Origin: Candidatus Omnitrophota bacterium
Lineage (GTDB): Bacteria > Omnitrophota > Gorgyraeia > JABMRN01
Length of the DNA: 8,629 nt
Assembly (NCBI GenBank): GCA_028702395.1
Contig: JAQVOV010000008.1
Location: 16,650-25,278, forward strand
Direction: 5' to 3'
How positions within the stretch are numbered: the stretch's first letter is position 1; each line of letters opens with the position of its first letter. This document shows, piece by piece, positions 1 through 6,144 of this stretch. A program made the translations under genes and the position numbers. Under the pieces are notes generated by a model. That model was not told the DNA's origin, did no database searches, and saw nothing but the letters and a program-made list of their open reading frames with translations.

Positions 1-89
1 TCTCTGGCGGAGATAAACTGTCCTCTTTTCATTGCCAGTACTATTAAGGCCCTCACAACATAATCAGTGTTTTTAGTTAATAACTTCAA
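1..89 (-). CDS. Rrf2-family transcriptional regulator, N-terminal fragment
   Basis: Only the first 29 codons lie in the window; the gene runs off the left edge. On the minus strand the start reads MKLLTKNTDYVVRALIVLA and continues MKRGQFISAR. This is the typical opening of the Rrf2 winged-helix family (relatives of IscR, NsrR, CymR): the KxTDYxVRALxxLA helix followed by the turn into the recognition helix (I/VSxR). The start is TTG at 89-87. An in-frame TAA lies two codons upstream (95-93), so no longer start is possible, and a strong AGGAGGG ribosome site (103-97) sits 7 bases before it. Whether the protein carries the Fe-S cysteines found in some members cannot be seen, because that region is outside the window. 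The promoter and operator just upstream suggest self-repression. The family call is fairly secure; the signal sensed is unknown. Confidence 0.78.
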   Translation of the reverse strand, partial: MKLLTKNTDYVVRALIVLAMKRGQFISAR

Positions 90-102
90 AACTTAACCCT
101 CC

Positions 103-129
103 TAACTGATACTAGTTTACTATCAGTTA
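103..129. promoter_or_regulatory. Palindromic operator, probable Rrf2 autoregulatory site
   Basis: Perfect 9-base arms TAACTGATA (103-111) and TATCAGTTA (121-129) are separated by 9 bases, 27 bp in all. The spacer contains the -10 box. One arm touches the ribosome binding site and the other lies in the promoter spacer. Position and symmetry fit a homodimeric repressor site. That the adjacent Rrf2 protein binds it is inferred from the common autoregulation in this family. Confidence 0.6.
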
Positions 130-142
130 TGGTTTTTGTCAA
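114..142 (-). promoter_or_regulatory. Sigma70-type promoter of the Rrf2 gene
   Basis: On the minus strand, a perfect -35 TTGACA (142-137), a 17-base spacer and a -10 TAAACT (119-114; 4 of 6 consensus) precede the AGGAGGG site and TTG start. The predicted leader is only about 20 bases. The -10 lies within the spacer of the palindrome at 103-129, so a bound dimer would block polymerase. Confidence 0.7.
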
Positions 143-150
143 ATGTTTTT

Positions 151-310
151 TTAATTAAGATGAAATTTTTCGAATAGAAAAATTTCTTTAATTAATCCCG
201 AGTAGCGACCATCGGGAGTCCCGAGCAGAAGAAGAATATTGCCTTTCTTCTTGCGAGGGAAAGGACAATGCATGTCATTGGCCTTACGAGGGATCATATA
301 CAAAACCCCT
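151..310. repeat. Structured repeat, copy 1 (with AT-rich inverted repeat at its left end)
   Basis: Conserved left end 167-200 (TTTTCGAATAGAAAAA, one variable base, TTCTTTAATTAATCCCG) matches copy 2 at 33 of 34 bases. The right end, CGAGGGATC followed by ATATACAAAACCCC (287-308), resembles that of copy 2. The end motifs ATCCC and GGGAT can pair and enclose a variable core with several hairpins: TCGGG-AGT-CCCGA (212-224), a CCCGAGCAGAAG/CTTCTTGCGAGGG stem (about 220-259) and CAATG-CATGT-CATTG (266-280). In this copy the left end is extended into an imperfect inverted repeat: GAAATTTTTC (162-171) and GAAAAATTTC (177-186) around loop GAATA, flanked by TTAATTAA at 151-158 and 188-195. No reading frame accounts for it. 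Confidence 0.6.
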
Positions 311-312
311 TC

Positions 313-405
313 TTTTCGAATAGAAAAAGTTCTTTAATTAATCCCGTGTGAAGGGAAAAGCCCTGTTTTTTCCTTCCGAGGGATCTATACTAAAAACCGC
401 TTTTC
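313..405. repeat. Structured repeat, copy 2
   Basis: The left end 313-346 differs from copy 1 by one base. The shorter core holds one imperfect hairpin, GAAGGGAAAA (350-359) against TTTTTCCTTC (367-376), closed by ATCCCG (341-346) and CGAGGGAT (377-384). The tail, TATACTAAAAACCGC, is like copy 1 with small indels. Ends are conserved while cores differ in length and sequence, which argues for a family of dispersed structured elements rather than a simple duplication. Confidence 0.6.
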
Positions 406-412
406 CCCAAAG

Positions 413-505
413 AAGGCGGGGCCTTTGTGCAGGTCTGCCCTGCACAAAGGGATTTTCGCCTTTTTATGCGTAAATTTCATGTGCAGGGCAGACCCGTACA
501 AAGGG
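413..505. repeat. Palindromic repeat cluster (CCTTTGTGCAGG hairpin plus inverted partial copy)
   Basis: Perfect 12-base arms CCTTTGTGCAGG (422-433) and CCTGCACAAAGG (439-450) surround loop TCTGC. A basal stem AAGGCG (413-418) with CGCCTT (457-462) is followed by TTT, so the plus-strand transcript could form a terminator-like structure. GGTCTGCCCTGCAC (432-445) recurs inverted as GTGCAGGGCAGACC (481-494), giving an alternative pairing. No coding potential is seen. Confidence 0.55.
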
Positions 506-524
506 TTTCACTCACATTAAAAGC

Positions 525-563
525 AAAAAAGCTCGTACGGAAATACCCGTGCGAGCTTTTTTT
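525..563. terminator. Bidirectional rho-independent terminator
   Basis: Stem GCTCGTACGG (531-540), loop AAATAC, stem CCGTGCGAGC (547-556), flanked by A6 on the left and T7 on the right, so it can act on both strands. On the plus strand all ten pairs form, with one U-G wobble; on the minus strand that position is a C-A mismatch. It lies 17 bases beyond the stop codon of the SYLF gene and is that gene's likely terminator. Confidence 0.8.
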
Positions 564-580
564 ATCGTAAATAACTTTGT

Positions 581-1126
581 TTATTTGGTTATTTTACTTA
601 TCTTTGCACCTTCAAGAGAAAGATTATACATTAATCCCTTTTGATCAAACACAAACGCAACGATCGGTTTGTTAGTTTGAGTTGTATCTATTGTGCCGTC
701 TGCTCCTATTGCGATCAAAGTTACAGCTGCATCTGCGCCAATTTCCCATCCTGAACTGCTCTGAAAATTCTCAAGTGCTTTTTTATCCATAAAAAGAAGT
801 ATCTCTGTTTTTTTCTGTGCACCTAACTGAAACCCTATAGAAGCTGAAGCAGTATTATAATAATCCACTGTTTTATTATTTATTAAAAGTGCCCCTTCTC
901 CATATTCTCCTCCTATACCAATTCCTGCTCTAAAAACAGCCGGAAACACAAGGACCCCTTGTGCTTTATTAAGTACTGCCTCTCCGCCAGGCTTACTTTT
1001 TAACATCTCTATGGATCTTTCTACTCCTGTATCAATACTCTCCTTTGATACTGCTATTGATTGCTGAGCTGCTGTACATATTACAAAAACCCCTAATACA
1101 AACATTATCAATATTTTTTTCATCAT
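581..1126 (-). CDS. Secreted SYLF-domain (Ysc84/DUF500-type) lipid-binding protein
   Basis: A 181-residue protein with a signal peptide (MMKKILIMFVLGVFVICTAA, residues 1-20, likely cleaved near QQSIA 21-25) followed by one SYLF domain. Diagnostic stretches are KAQGVLVFPAVFRAGIGIGG (54-73), GEGALL (76-81), SASIGFQLGAQKKTEILLFM (94-113) and WEIGADAAVTLIAIGADG (127-144), in the usual order and at the usual length for bacterial exported members. SYLF domains bind phosphoinositides in eukaryotes; in bacteria the role is unproven, and an envelope lipid contact is inference. ATG occurs twice in tandem at the start. The AGGGGG ribosome site (1133-1128) is 1 base from the first and 4 bases from the second, so translation may start at 1123 (MKKILIMF), giving 180 residues. 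It is monocistronic, with its own promoter and terminator. Confidence 0.88.
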   Translation of the reverse strand: MMKKILIMFVLGVFVICTAAQQSIAVSKESIDTGVERSIEMLKSKPGGEAVLNKAQGVLVFPAVFRAGIGIGGEYGEGALLINNKTVDYYNTASASIGFQLGAQKKTEILLFMDKKALENFQSSSGWEIGADAAVTLIAIGADGTIDTTQTNKPIVAFVFDQKGLMYNLSLEGAKISKITK

Positions 1127-1172
1127 TCCCCCTTTTCAATTTTTTCTTTTTTTTCGTGATTACCCTTTCCTT

Positions 1173-1201
1173 ATCTTAAGCCCATAGAGACATTTTGTCA
1201 A
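1173..1201 (-). promoter_or_regulatory. Sigma70-type promoter of the SYLF gene
   Basis: Minus strand: perfect TTGACA (1201-1196), 17-base spacer, TAAGAT (1178-1173; 4 of 6 consensus). The leader to the start codon is about 40 bases and contains long A-rich runs. The promoter sits 46 bases past the upstream methyltransferase stop codon, and I see no terminator between them. Confidence 0.7.
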
Positions 1202-1247
1202 TGCTTTAATTATGAACAAAGAAATCCCAAGCAATCTGTATTATATT

Positions 1248-1898
1248 TTATTTTTCTGCAATTATTATGATATCTTTAGCAAGCAATTTTTGGATGCTCC
1301 CAGGCAATAGCTTATCTATTTTTAATTTCTTCAACAGACCGACAGCAAAAGGCAATAGAGAATATATTCCTAAGTGAGTTATATTCACACTCTTTATGTT
1401 AAAACCTTTTCCAGTCAATAAACAAACAAGCTCTTTTTCTGAAAAAACCTGCTTATGAGCAGATGATCTGAACTCTTTTTCACAAAATGGACATTTATAT
1501 GATTGAATTAAAATATCCTCTTTAAGTAAAGTTGCTATCAATACTTGTCCGCCGGTCTTTAAAACCCTATAAAATTCGGATAGAACTTTATCCAGAACAT
1601 CATTGCCAAGATGCTCAACTACATCCATGCACACTAAAGCATCAAAATAGTTTTCACTGTAAGGAATAGCGCTAAGATCTGCTTTGATTATACTTTTTTC
1701 TTGAGGATCAATATCTATACCTATGATCTCTTTTTTAGGATATTTTATTTTGAGGTTATTTATAAAACTCGCGTCCCCTGCTCCCATATCTGCAATAACA
1801 TTACTTTTGGCAAGCTGCTTTTTAAAAAAACTAAGGACTCCTCTATATGTAATACTTGCTTTATAATCAACTTTATAAGTATTTAGATCTATTTCCAT
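1248..1898 (-). CDS. Class I SAM-dependent methyltransferase (Methyltransf_11-like)
   Basis: A 216-residue Rossmann methyltransferase. Motif I is ADMGAGDAS (36-44), the acidic ribose-binding strand end is IGIDID (59-64), motif II region DALVCMDVVEHLG (86-98), motif III RVLKTGGQVLIAT (111-123). Between strands 5 and 6 it has CPFCEKEFRSSAHKQVFSEKEL (136-157, key residues C136, C139, H148, F152), a Cys/His insertion often seen in methyltransferases of sugar and secondary-metabolite clusters and possibly metal binding. The C-terminal part (175-210) is hydrophobic and basic, which could favour membrane contact. The substrate is unknown. It is divergent from the radical SAM gene, with a 163-base shared control region. 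The start at 1898 has its AGGAG site 12 bases away, which is long; a 10-codon out-of-frame ORF starts between them. Confidence 0.85.
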   Translation of the reverse strand: MEIDLNTYKVDYKASITYRGVLSFFKKQLAKSNVIADMGAGDASFINNLKIKYPKKEIIGIDIDPQEKSIIKADLSAIPYSENYFDALVCMDVVEHLGNDVLDKVLSEFYRVLKTGGQVLIATLLKEDILIQSYKCPFCEKEFRSSAHKQVFSEKELVCLLTGKGFNIKSVNITHLGIYSLLPFAVGLLKKLKIDKLLPGSIQKLLAKDIIIIAEK

Positions 1899-1922
1899 TT
1901 TGCATTAAGTCTCCTGTCAAAC

Positions 1923-1951
1923 ACTCTAACATAATCACCGTATTTCTGCAA
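1923..1951 (-). promoter_or_regulatory. Possible promoter of the 216-aa methyltransferase gene
   Basis: Minus strand: TTGCAG (1951-1946; 3 of 6), 17-base spacer, TAGAGT (1928-1923) preceded by TG in extended -10 position. Weak but correctly placed, about 20-25 bases before the AUG. Confidence 0.35.
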
Positions 1952-1994
1952 GATATAAAGATAAAATTACTTATAAAAATTGCTTATTATTGTC

Positions 1995-2023
1995 TTGAAA
2001 AGAATTATCTTTACTGTTAATAT
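1995..2023 (+). promoter_or_regulatory. Promoter of the radical SAM / methyltransferase operon
   Basis: TTGAAA (1995-2000; 5 of 6), 17-base spacer, TAATAT (2018-2023; 4 of 6). Transcription would start near 2030, about 32 bases before the ATG at 2062. It is back-to-back with the minus-strand methyltransferase promoter, so the three genes could share control, but I see no clear operator. Confidence 0.6.
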
Positions 2024-2061
2024 AAAGGTAATTTATTCATATTAAAAAACAGAAAGGAATA

Positions 2062-3303
2062 ATGAGCTCTGTTTACGTTACATACACTACCGGAAGCTGC
2101 TGGAGACGTGTACTGGATGCAAAATGCGCCAAGAACTACTTTTTAGCTAACGGCTTCTCTATGACAAGTGACCCAAAAAAAGCTGATATTCTTTTTGTGA
2201 TCACTTGTGCTTTTATTAAAAAGACAGAAGATATTGCGATCTGTCATATCAATGAATTAAAAAAGCTGCCAGGCCGTCTTGTTATTAGCGGCTGTCTTCC
2301 TGCAATGAACCCTGATAGATTAAAAAAGACCTGCCAATGCGAGACCTGCGGAGCATGTGACATGGCTAAACTTGATGAGCTTTTTCCAGGATCAAAGATC
2401 AAGTTCAATGAAATAGACGATTCCAATGAATTATTGACGATAAAGACCAAAAGCAGGTCTTTTACAGCTATAAAAACTATCTTGCAATATTATTTCCCTA
2501 ATTTCTTTAGCTTAACCTTTCAAAAAAACTTTTTTAGATCCTCTTTAAAAGCCTTGAAAACATATAAACTTTTTTCTGAAAGACTTTTCTTTATGCGTAT
2601 TGCGTGGGGATGCGGAGGATTTGCTGATCAACCTGCCTGCACTTATTGTTCAGAATGGAAAGCCATAGGAACATTTAGAAGCAAACAAAAGGATAAATGT
2701 TTAAGAGAGTTTGAAAAAGGACTTTCTCAAGGCTATAAAACATTTGTACTACTTGCAGATAATATCGGTGCTTATGGAGTTGATACAGGTGAAACATTCA
2801 CTGGTCTTGTAAGGGAATTGATGGAAAAAAGTCCTAAAGATGTTAAATTCGTAATAGACAGCATCCATCCTATCTTTTTAATAAAATATTTAAAACAATG
2901 GATAGAGATATTTAAAACTAAAAGAATTAAATGGATCATGTGTGCAATTCAATCAGGAGACAATAATGTTCTAAAGATCATGAACAGACAACATACAGCA
3001 GAAGATCTTCACAATGCTATTACTCAGATCTTCAAAGTTTGCCCTGATCTGAAAATGTCCACTCAGGTAATAATAGGATTCCCGGGTGAAACAGAACAAG
3101 CCTTTCAAAATTCTTTGGATTTTCTGAAAAATACAGGCTTTTTTAATGCAGTACTATTTCCTTATTGCAGAATACCAAACACCATTGCAGGTGATCTCGA
3201 AGGACATATTTCTTCGGAAATAATAAATGATCGTTTAAAACGGGCTAAAAAGTTCTTGCAGAAAAATGGAATGTTCCATTTTCACTTAAAACTGGACATA
3301 TAA
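2062..3303 (+). CDS. Methylthiotransferase-like radical SAM protein, atypical cluster motif, no TRAM domain
   Basis: The 413-residue protein follows MiaB/RimO architecture. Residues 1-110 match the UPF0004 domain, with cysteines at the three expected sites: C13 (TTGSC), C49 (VITCA), C78 (ISGCLPA), which in the family hold an auxiliary Fe-S cluster. The radical SAM domain (about 178-385) has GCGGFADQPACTYC (183-196), NIGAYGVDTG (234-243), IQSGDNNVLKIMNRQHTAED (296-315) and IIGFPGETEQAF (337-348), all methylthiotransferase signatures. Oddities: the cluster motif is C184-x8-C193-x2-C196 instead of C-x3-C-x2-C; four extra cysteines are packed at 91, 93, 96 and 99; the linker to the radical SAM domain is long, aromatic and basic (130-178); and the chain ends where the TRAM substrate-binding domain should begin. 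A tRNA or S12 substrate is therefore doubtful. The AAAGGA site is close to the ATG. It is the first gene of an operon with the next. Confidence 0.85.
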   Translation: MSSVYVTYTTGSCWRRVLDAKCAKNYFLANGFSMTSDPKKADILFVITCAFIKKTEDIAICHINELKKLPGRLVISGCLPAMNPDRLKKTCQCETCGACDMAKLDELFPGSKIKFNEIDDSNELLTIKTKSRSFTAIKTILQYYFPNFFSLTFQKNFFRSSLKALKTYKLFSERLFFMRIAWGCGGFADQPACTYCSEWKAIGTFRSKQKDKCLREFEKGLSQGYKTFVLLADNIGAYGVDTGETFTGLVRELMEKSPKDVKFVIDSIHPIFLIKYLKQWIEIFKTKRIKWIMCAIQSGDNNVLKIMNRQHTAEDLHNAITQIFKVCPDLKMSTQVIIGFPGETEQAFQNSLDFLKNTGFFNAVLFPYCRIPNTIAGDLEGHISSEIINDRLKRAKKFLQKNGMFHFHLKLDI

Positions 3304-3305
3304 AA

Positions 3306-4241
3306 ATGAAAAGCTGTTTTTTGCCTGCTAAAGCAACTGAGTCTGTAGAGTGCCCCCTTTGCCGGACAAGGGATCACACGATATTGTACACAGGTTCTGA
3401 TTACGAATATTTTTTACCTGGTGATTTTTTTGTTTCTAGATGCAATAACTGTAAGTTGCTTTTCCAAAACCCAAGACCACCATTTCACGAAATACTAAGA
3501 TACTATACTGAAGAATATAGCCCTTATAAAAAAGTAGGCTCAGAATTAATGCAATGGATACGATATATCCTCTTGGTCCGCCCTAAGGTTTCTGAACTTA
3601 AAAAACTTATCGGTAACAATGCAAAAGTCCTGGATGTAGGATGTTCAACAGGGTCTTTTTTACTTGAATTAAAAAAATGGACTTCCTGGCAGCTGGAAGG
3701 TGTTGAACCAAAACAAGAAGCTGCTCAATTGGGCTTGGAACAAGGCTTAAAAATTTATCCGACAACTTTGGAAGATGCAAATTTACAGTCTGAAAGTTAT
3801 GATCTAATAGTCATGAACCATGTTCTTGAGCATTTACCTAATCCGAGAGAAATAACTGAAGTTTCTTTTAAGCTGCTTAAAAAAGGCGGTTATTTTTATG
3901 GTTTCGTGCCTACTAGTGACTGTATAGAACAAAAAATATTCGGCAAATATTGGCAGGGATATCACTTACCAAGACATCTTACTTGGTTCTCTAAAAAACA
4001 ACTAAAAGTATTTTTAGAAGGATTTGGGTTTACTCTTGTCAAATGCATATCCCAACCGCATGCCAGTAATTGGCAGGTATCGTTAAGGAACTTTCTTTTT
4101 GACAAAAAGATACCTCTAAAATTCCTGAAGATATTTTCAGGACACAATCTCTTTTTATATTTTCTGACGGTTCCTTTTACTCTATTATTATCCTGGATGG
4201 GGCTTGGTCCTATACAAAAGTTCATAGCAAAAAAGCCTTAA
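3306..4241 (+). CDS. Class I SAM methyltransferase with N-terminal zinc ribbon
   Basis: A 311-residue protein. The N-terminal zinc-ribbon motif is CPLC (16-19) ... CNNC (46-49), followed by LLFQNPRP (51-58), a common opening in methyltransferases of polysaccharide and natural-product clusters. The Methyltransf_23-type domain has motif I VLDVGCSTGSF (108-118), acidic E134 (LEGVEP, 130-135), motif II DLIVMNHVLEHLPNP (166-180) and LKKGGYFYGFVPT (191-203), then the WQGYHLPRHLTWFS segment (216-229) typical of sugar or small-molecule methyltransferases. A hydrophobic C-terminus (about 281-300) may anchor it to the membrane. The start lies 2 bases after the upstream stop, with no strong ribosome site, so translational coupling is likely. 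Its 3' end overlaps the likely typA terminator on the other strand. The substrate is unknown; it probably acts in the same pathway as the radical SAM enzyme. Confidence 0.87.
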   Translation: MKSCFLPAKATESVECPLCRTRDHTILYTGSDYEYFLPGDFFVSRCNNCKLLFQNPRPPFHEILRYYTEEYSPYKKVGSELMQWIRYILLVRPKVSELKKLIGNNAKVLDVGCSTGSFLLELKKWTSWQLEGVEPKQEAAQLGLEQGLKIYPTTLEDANLQSESYDLIVMNHVLEHLPNPREITEVSFKLLKKGGYFYGFVPTSDCIEQKIFGKYWQGYHLPRHLTWFSKKQLKVFLEGFGFTLVKCISQPHASNWQVSLRNFLFDKKIPLKFLKIFSGHNLFLYFLTVPFTLLLSWMGLGPIQKFIAKKP

Positions 4242-4254
4242 GGTATTTCCAAGG
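4229..4254 (-). terminator. Probable rho-independent terminator of typA
   Basis: Minus strand: CCTTGG, loop AAATA, CC-TT bulge-AAGG, then C and six T (4234-4229). The stem is short (six pairs with a two-base bulge) but sits 12 bases beyond the typA stop and has a clean U-tract. It lies inside the last codons of the convergent methyltransferase gene. Confidence 0.45.
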
Positions 4255-4266
4255 AGCTAATATTGC

Positions 4267-6108
4267 CTATTCTTTTGATTTCGAAATACGGTTCTTTTCT
4301 CTTTTACGCTCTTCTTCATTTAAATTCATTTTTCTAAGTCTTACATTTTTAGGAGTTATTTCGACCAACTCATCATCTTCAATAAATTCTAAAGCAAACT
4401 CCAAGGTCATTTGTCTAGGCGTTATAAGTGCGATCGCTTCATCACTGCCTGATGCACGCATATTTGATAATTTCTTTCCTTTTAATGGGTTTACAACCAG
4501 ATCCACACCTTTATTGTTTACGCCAATGATCATCCCCTCATATAGATCATCGCCTGGTTTAATAAAGATCTCTCCACGAGGCTGCAAATTAAAAAGTGCA
4601 AATGCTACTGCCACTCCATTTCCCTGGGAAACAAGAACTCCGCTTTGACGAGTAGGCAACTCACCTTTGTATGTTTGATATTCAAGGAAATTTTGGTACA
4701 TTATCCCATTACCTCTTGTCATCATAAGAAACTCACTTCTAAATCCTATCAATGCTCTTGATGCAATAGTAAACTCCATGCGAACAGTTCCTGATGATGT
4801 TGTTTTCAGGTCCTTCATTTGGGCCTTTCTGGATCCAATAGCCTGCATAACAACTCCCTGATATTCTTCTTCTACCTCTATCACGACTTCTTCAACAGGC
4901 TCAAGTGTTTGACTGCCCATTTTTTTCAAGATCACCTGAGGTTTTGAAACTTCCATTTCATAACCTTCTCTGCGCATTGTTTCAATAAGAATAGAAAGGT
5001 GCAGCTCACCTCTGCCTGAAACCTTTAATCTATCCGTTCCTACTACTTCCTCGACTTTTATCCCGACGTTTATCATAGCTTCATGTCTAAGTCTCTCTTT
5101 CATATGCCTCGAAGTCAAGAATCTTCCTCCATCCTTACCTGTAAGAGGACTTGTATTATGGGAAAAGTACATAGAAATAGTTGGTTCGTCTATCTTAATG
5201 GCAGGCAGCCCTTTGGGATCATCAATATTTGCCAAAGTCTCACCAACTTCTACATCTTCTACGCCTGAAATCAATATTATATCTCCGGCTATAGCCTCAT
5301 TAACTTCAACACGGGCTAGCCCGCGATATTTCATGATCTTAGTTGCTTTACCTTTGGCAATAGTTCCGTTACGTTTTACAAGAGCTACAGGTTCTCCTAC
5401 TCTAATAGTTCCATGAAAAATACGCCCTATAGCAATTCGTCCAATATAAGAGTCATAATCAAGCATTGTAACTAACATCTGAAAAGGCAGTTCAGGATTG
5501 GCTATAGGCGGCAATACCCTGTGAAGGATTGTCTCTAATAAAGGCTTCATAGATTCTCTCGGATCATCAAGATCAAGTATAGCATATCCTTCTTTTCCTG
5601 AAGCGTAAACAATAGGAAAATCAAGTTGTTCATCAGTTGCATTGAGATCACAAAAAAGATCAAATGTCATATTTGCCACTTCTTCAGGCCTTGCATGAGT
5701 ACGATCGAGTTTATTTATAACAAGTATTGGTTTTAAATGCAGTTCCAAAGATTTTTTTAGCACGAATTTGGTTTGCGGCATAGGGCCTTCAAAAGCATCA
5801 ACAAGTAAAAGTACACCATCTACCATTTTAAGTATTCTTTCAACCTCACTTCCGAAATCAGCATGTCCTGGCGTATCAACAAGATTGAATTGTACTCCTT
5901 TATATTGAAGGGAAGCGTTCTTAGATAAAATTGTAATTCCTCTTTCTTTTTCCAGAGGATTTGAATCCATTATAGTAGTTTCACCTTCTTTGAAATCATA
6001 TGCTCCTGTTTGTTTTAAAAGTGCATCTACAATTGTGGTTTTTCCATGATCAACATGTGCTATAATAGCAAGGTTCCTTACATCTTTTCTTCTTTTTTGG
6101 TCTGCCAT
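4267..6108 (-). CDS. typA: Ribosome-associated GTPase TypA/BipA
   Basis: A 613-residue translational GTPase of full family length. Switch and nucleotide motifs are intact: AHVDHGKTT (17-25, P-loop), ERGITI (55-60), DTPGHAD (78-84), NKLD (132-135), YASG (168-171). The order is the GTPase domain (about 9-200), beta-barrel domain II (about 205-295), EF-G-like domains III and V (about 305-480) and the BipA-specific C-terminal domain (about 480-592) with NPLKGKKLSNMRASGSDEA (540-558), which separates it from LepA and EF-G. The last 20 residues are charged and lysine-rich. TypA binds the 70S ribosome and assists 50S assembly, especially at low temperature or under stress. It appears monocistronic, with a leader of about 138 bases from a TTGACA promoter; the leader holds a perfect 36-base palindrome. 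The ribosome site before the ATG is weak (AAAGA). Confidence 0.97.
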   Translation of the reverse strand: MADQKRRKDVRNLAIIAHVDHGKTTIVDALLKQTGAYDFKEGETTIMDSNPLEKERGITILSKNASLQYKGVQFNLVDTPGHADFGSEVERILKMVDGVLLLVDAFEGPMPQTKFVLKKSLELHLKPILVINKLDRTHARPEEVANMTFDLFCDLNATDEQLDFPIVYASGKEGYAILDLDDPRESMKPLLETILHRVLPPIANPELPFQMLVTMLDYDSYIGRIAIGRIFHGTIRVGEPVALVKRNGTIAKGKATKIMKYRGLARVEVNEAIAGDIILISGVEDVEVGETLANIDDPKGLPAIKIDEPTISMYFSHNTSPLTGKDGGRFLTSRHMKERLRHEAMINVGIKVEEVVGTDRLKVSGRGELHLSILIETMRREGYEMEVSKPQVILKKMGSQTLEPVEEVVIEVEEEYQGVVMQAIGSRKAQMKDLKTTSSGTVRMEFTIASRALIGFRSEFLMMTRGNGIMYQNFLEYQTYKGELPTRQSGVLVSQGNGVAVAFALFNLQPRGEIFIKPGDDLYEGMIIGVNNKGVDLVVNPLKGKKLSNMRASGSDEAIALITPRQMTLEFALEFIEDDELVEITPKNVRLRKMNLNEEERKREKNRISKSKE

Positions 6109-6144
6109 ATTCTTTTAGTCTTTCTTTTACTTCGATATTTGTTC

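Noticed and set aside
151..505. CRISPR array, considered because of repeated hairpin-bearing units.
   Set aside because: Only two long-end copies, unequal spacing, no uniform repeat-spacer pattern and no cas genes.
1701..1886. Plus-strand open frame of 61 codons inside the 216-aa methyltransferase gene.
   Set aside because: It is antisense to a gene with clear SAM motifs, has low-complexity composition and no ribosome site worth noting.
2244..2450. Minus-strand open frame of 68 codons within the radical SAM gene.
   Set aside because: Shadow of the N-terminal UPF0004-like domain on the coding strand; no family features.
2062..3303. Assignment as miaB, mtaB or rimO.
   Set aside because: The C-x8-C-x2-C motif, extra cysteines and missing TRAM domain do not fit any of the three.
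5083..5416. Two overlapping plus-strand open frames opposite typA.
   Set aside because: typA motifs are intact on the other strand; these frames have no recognisable domain.
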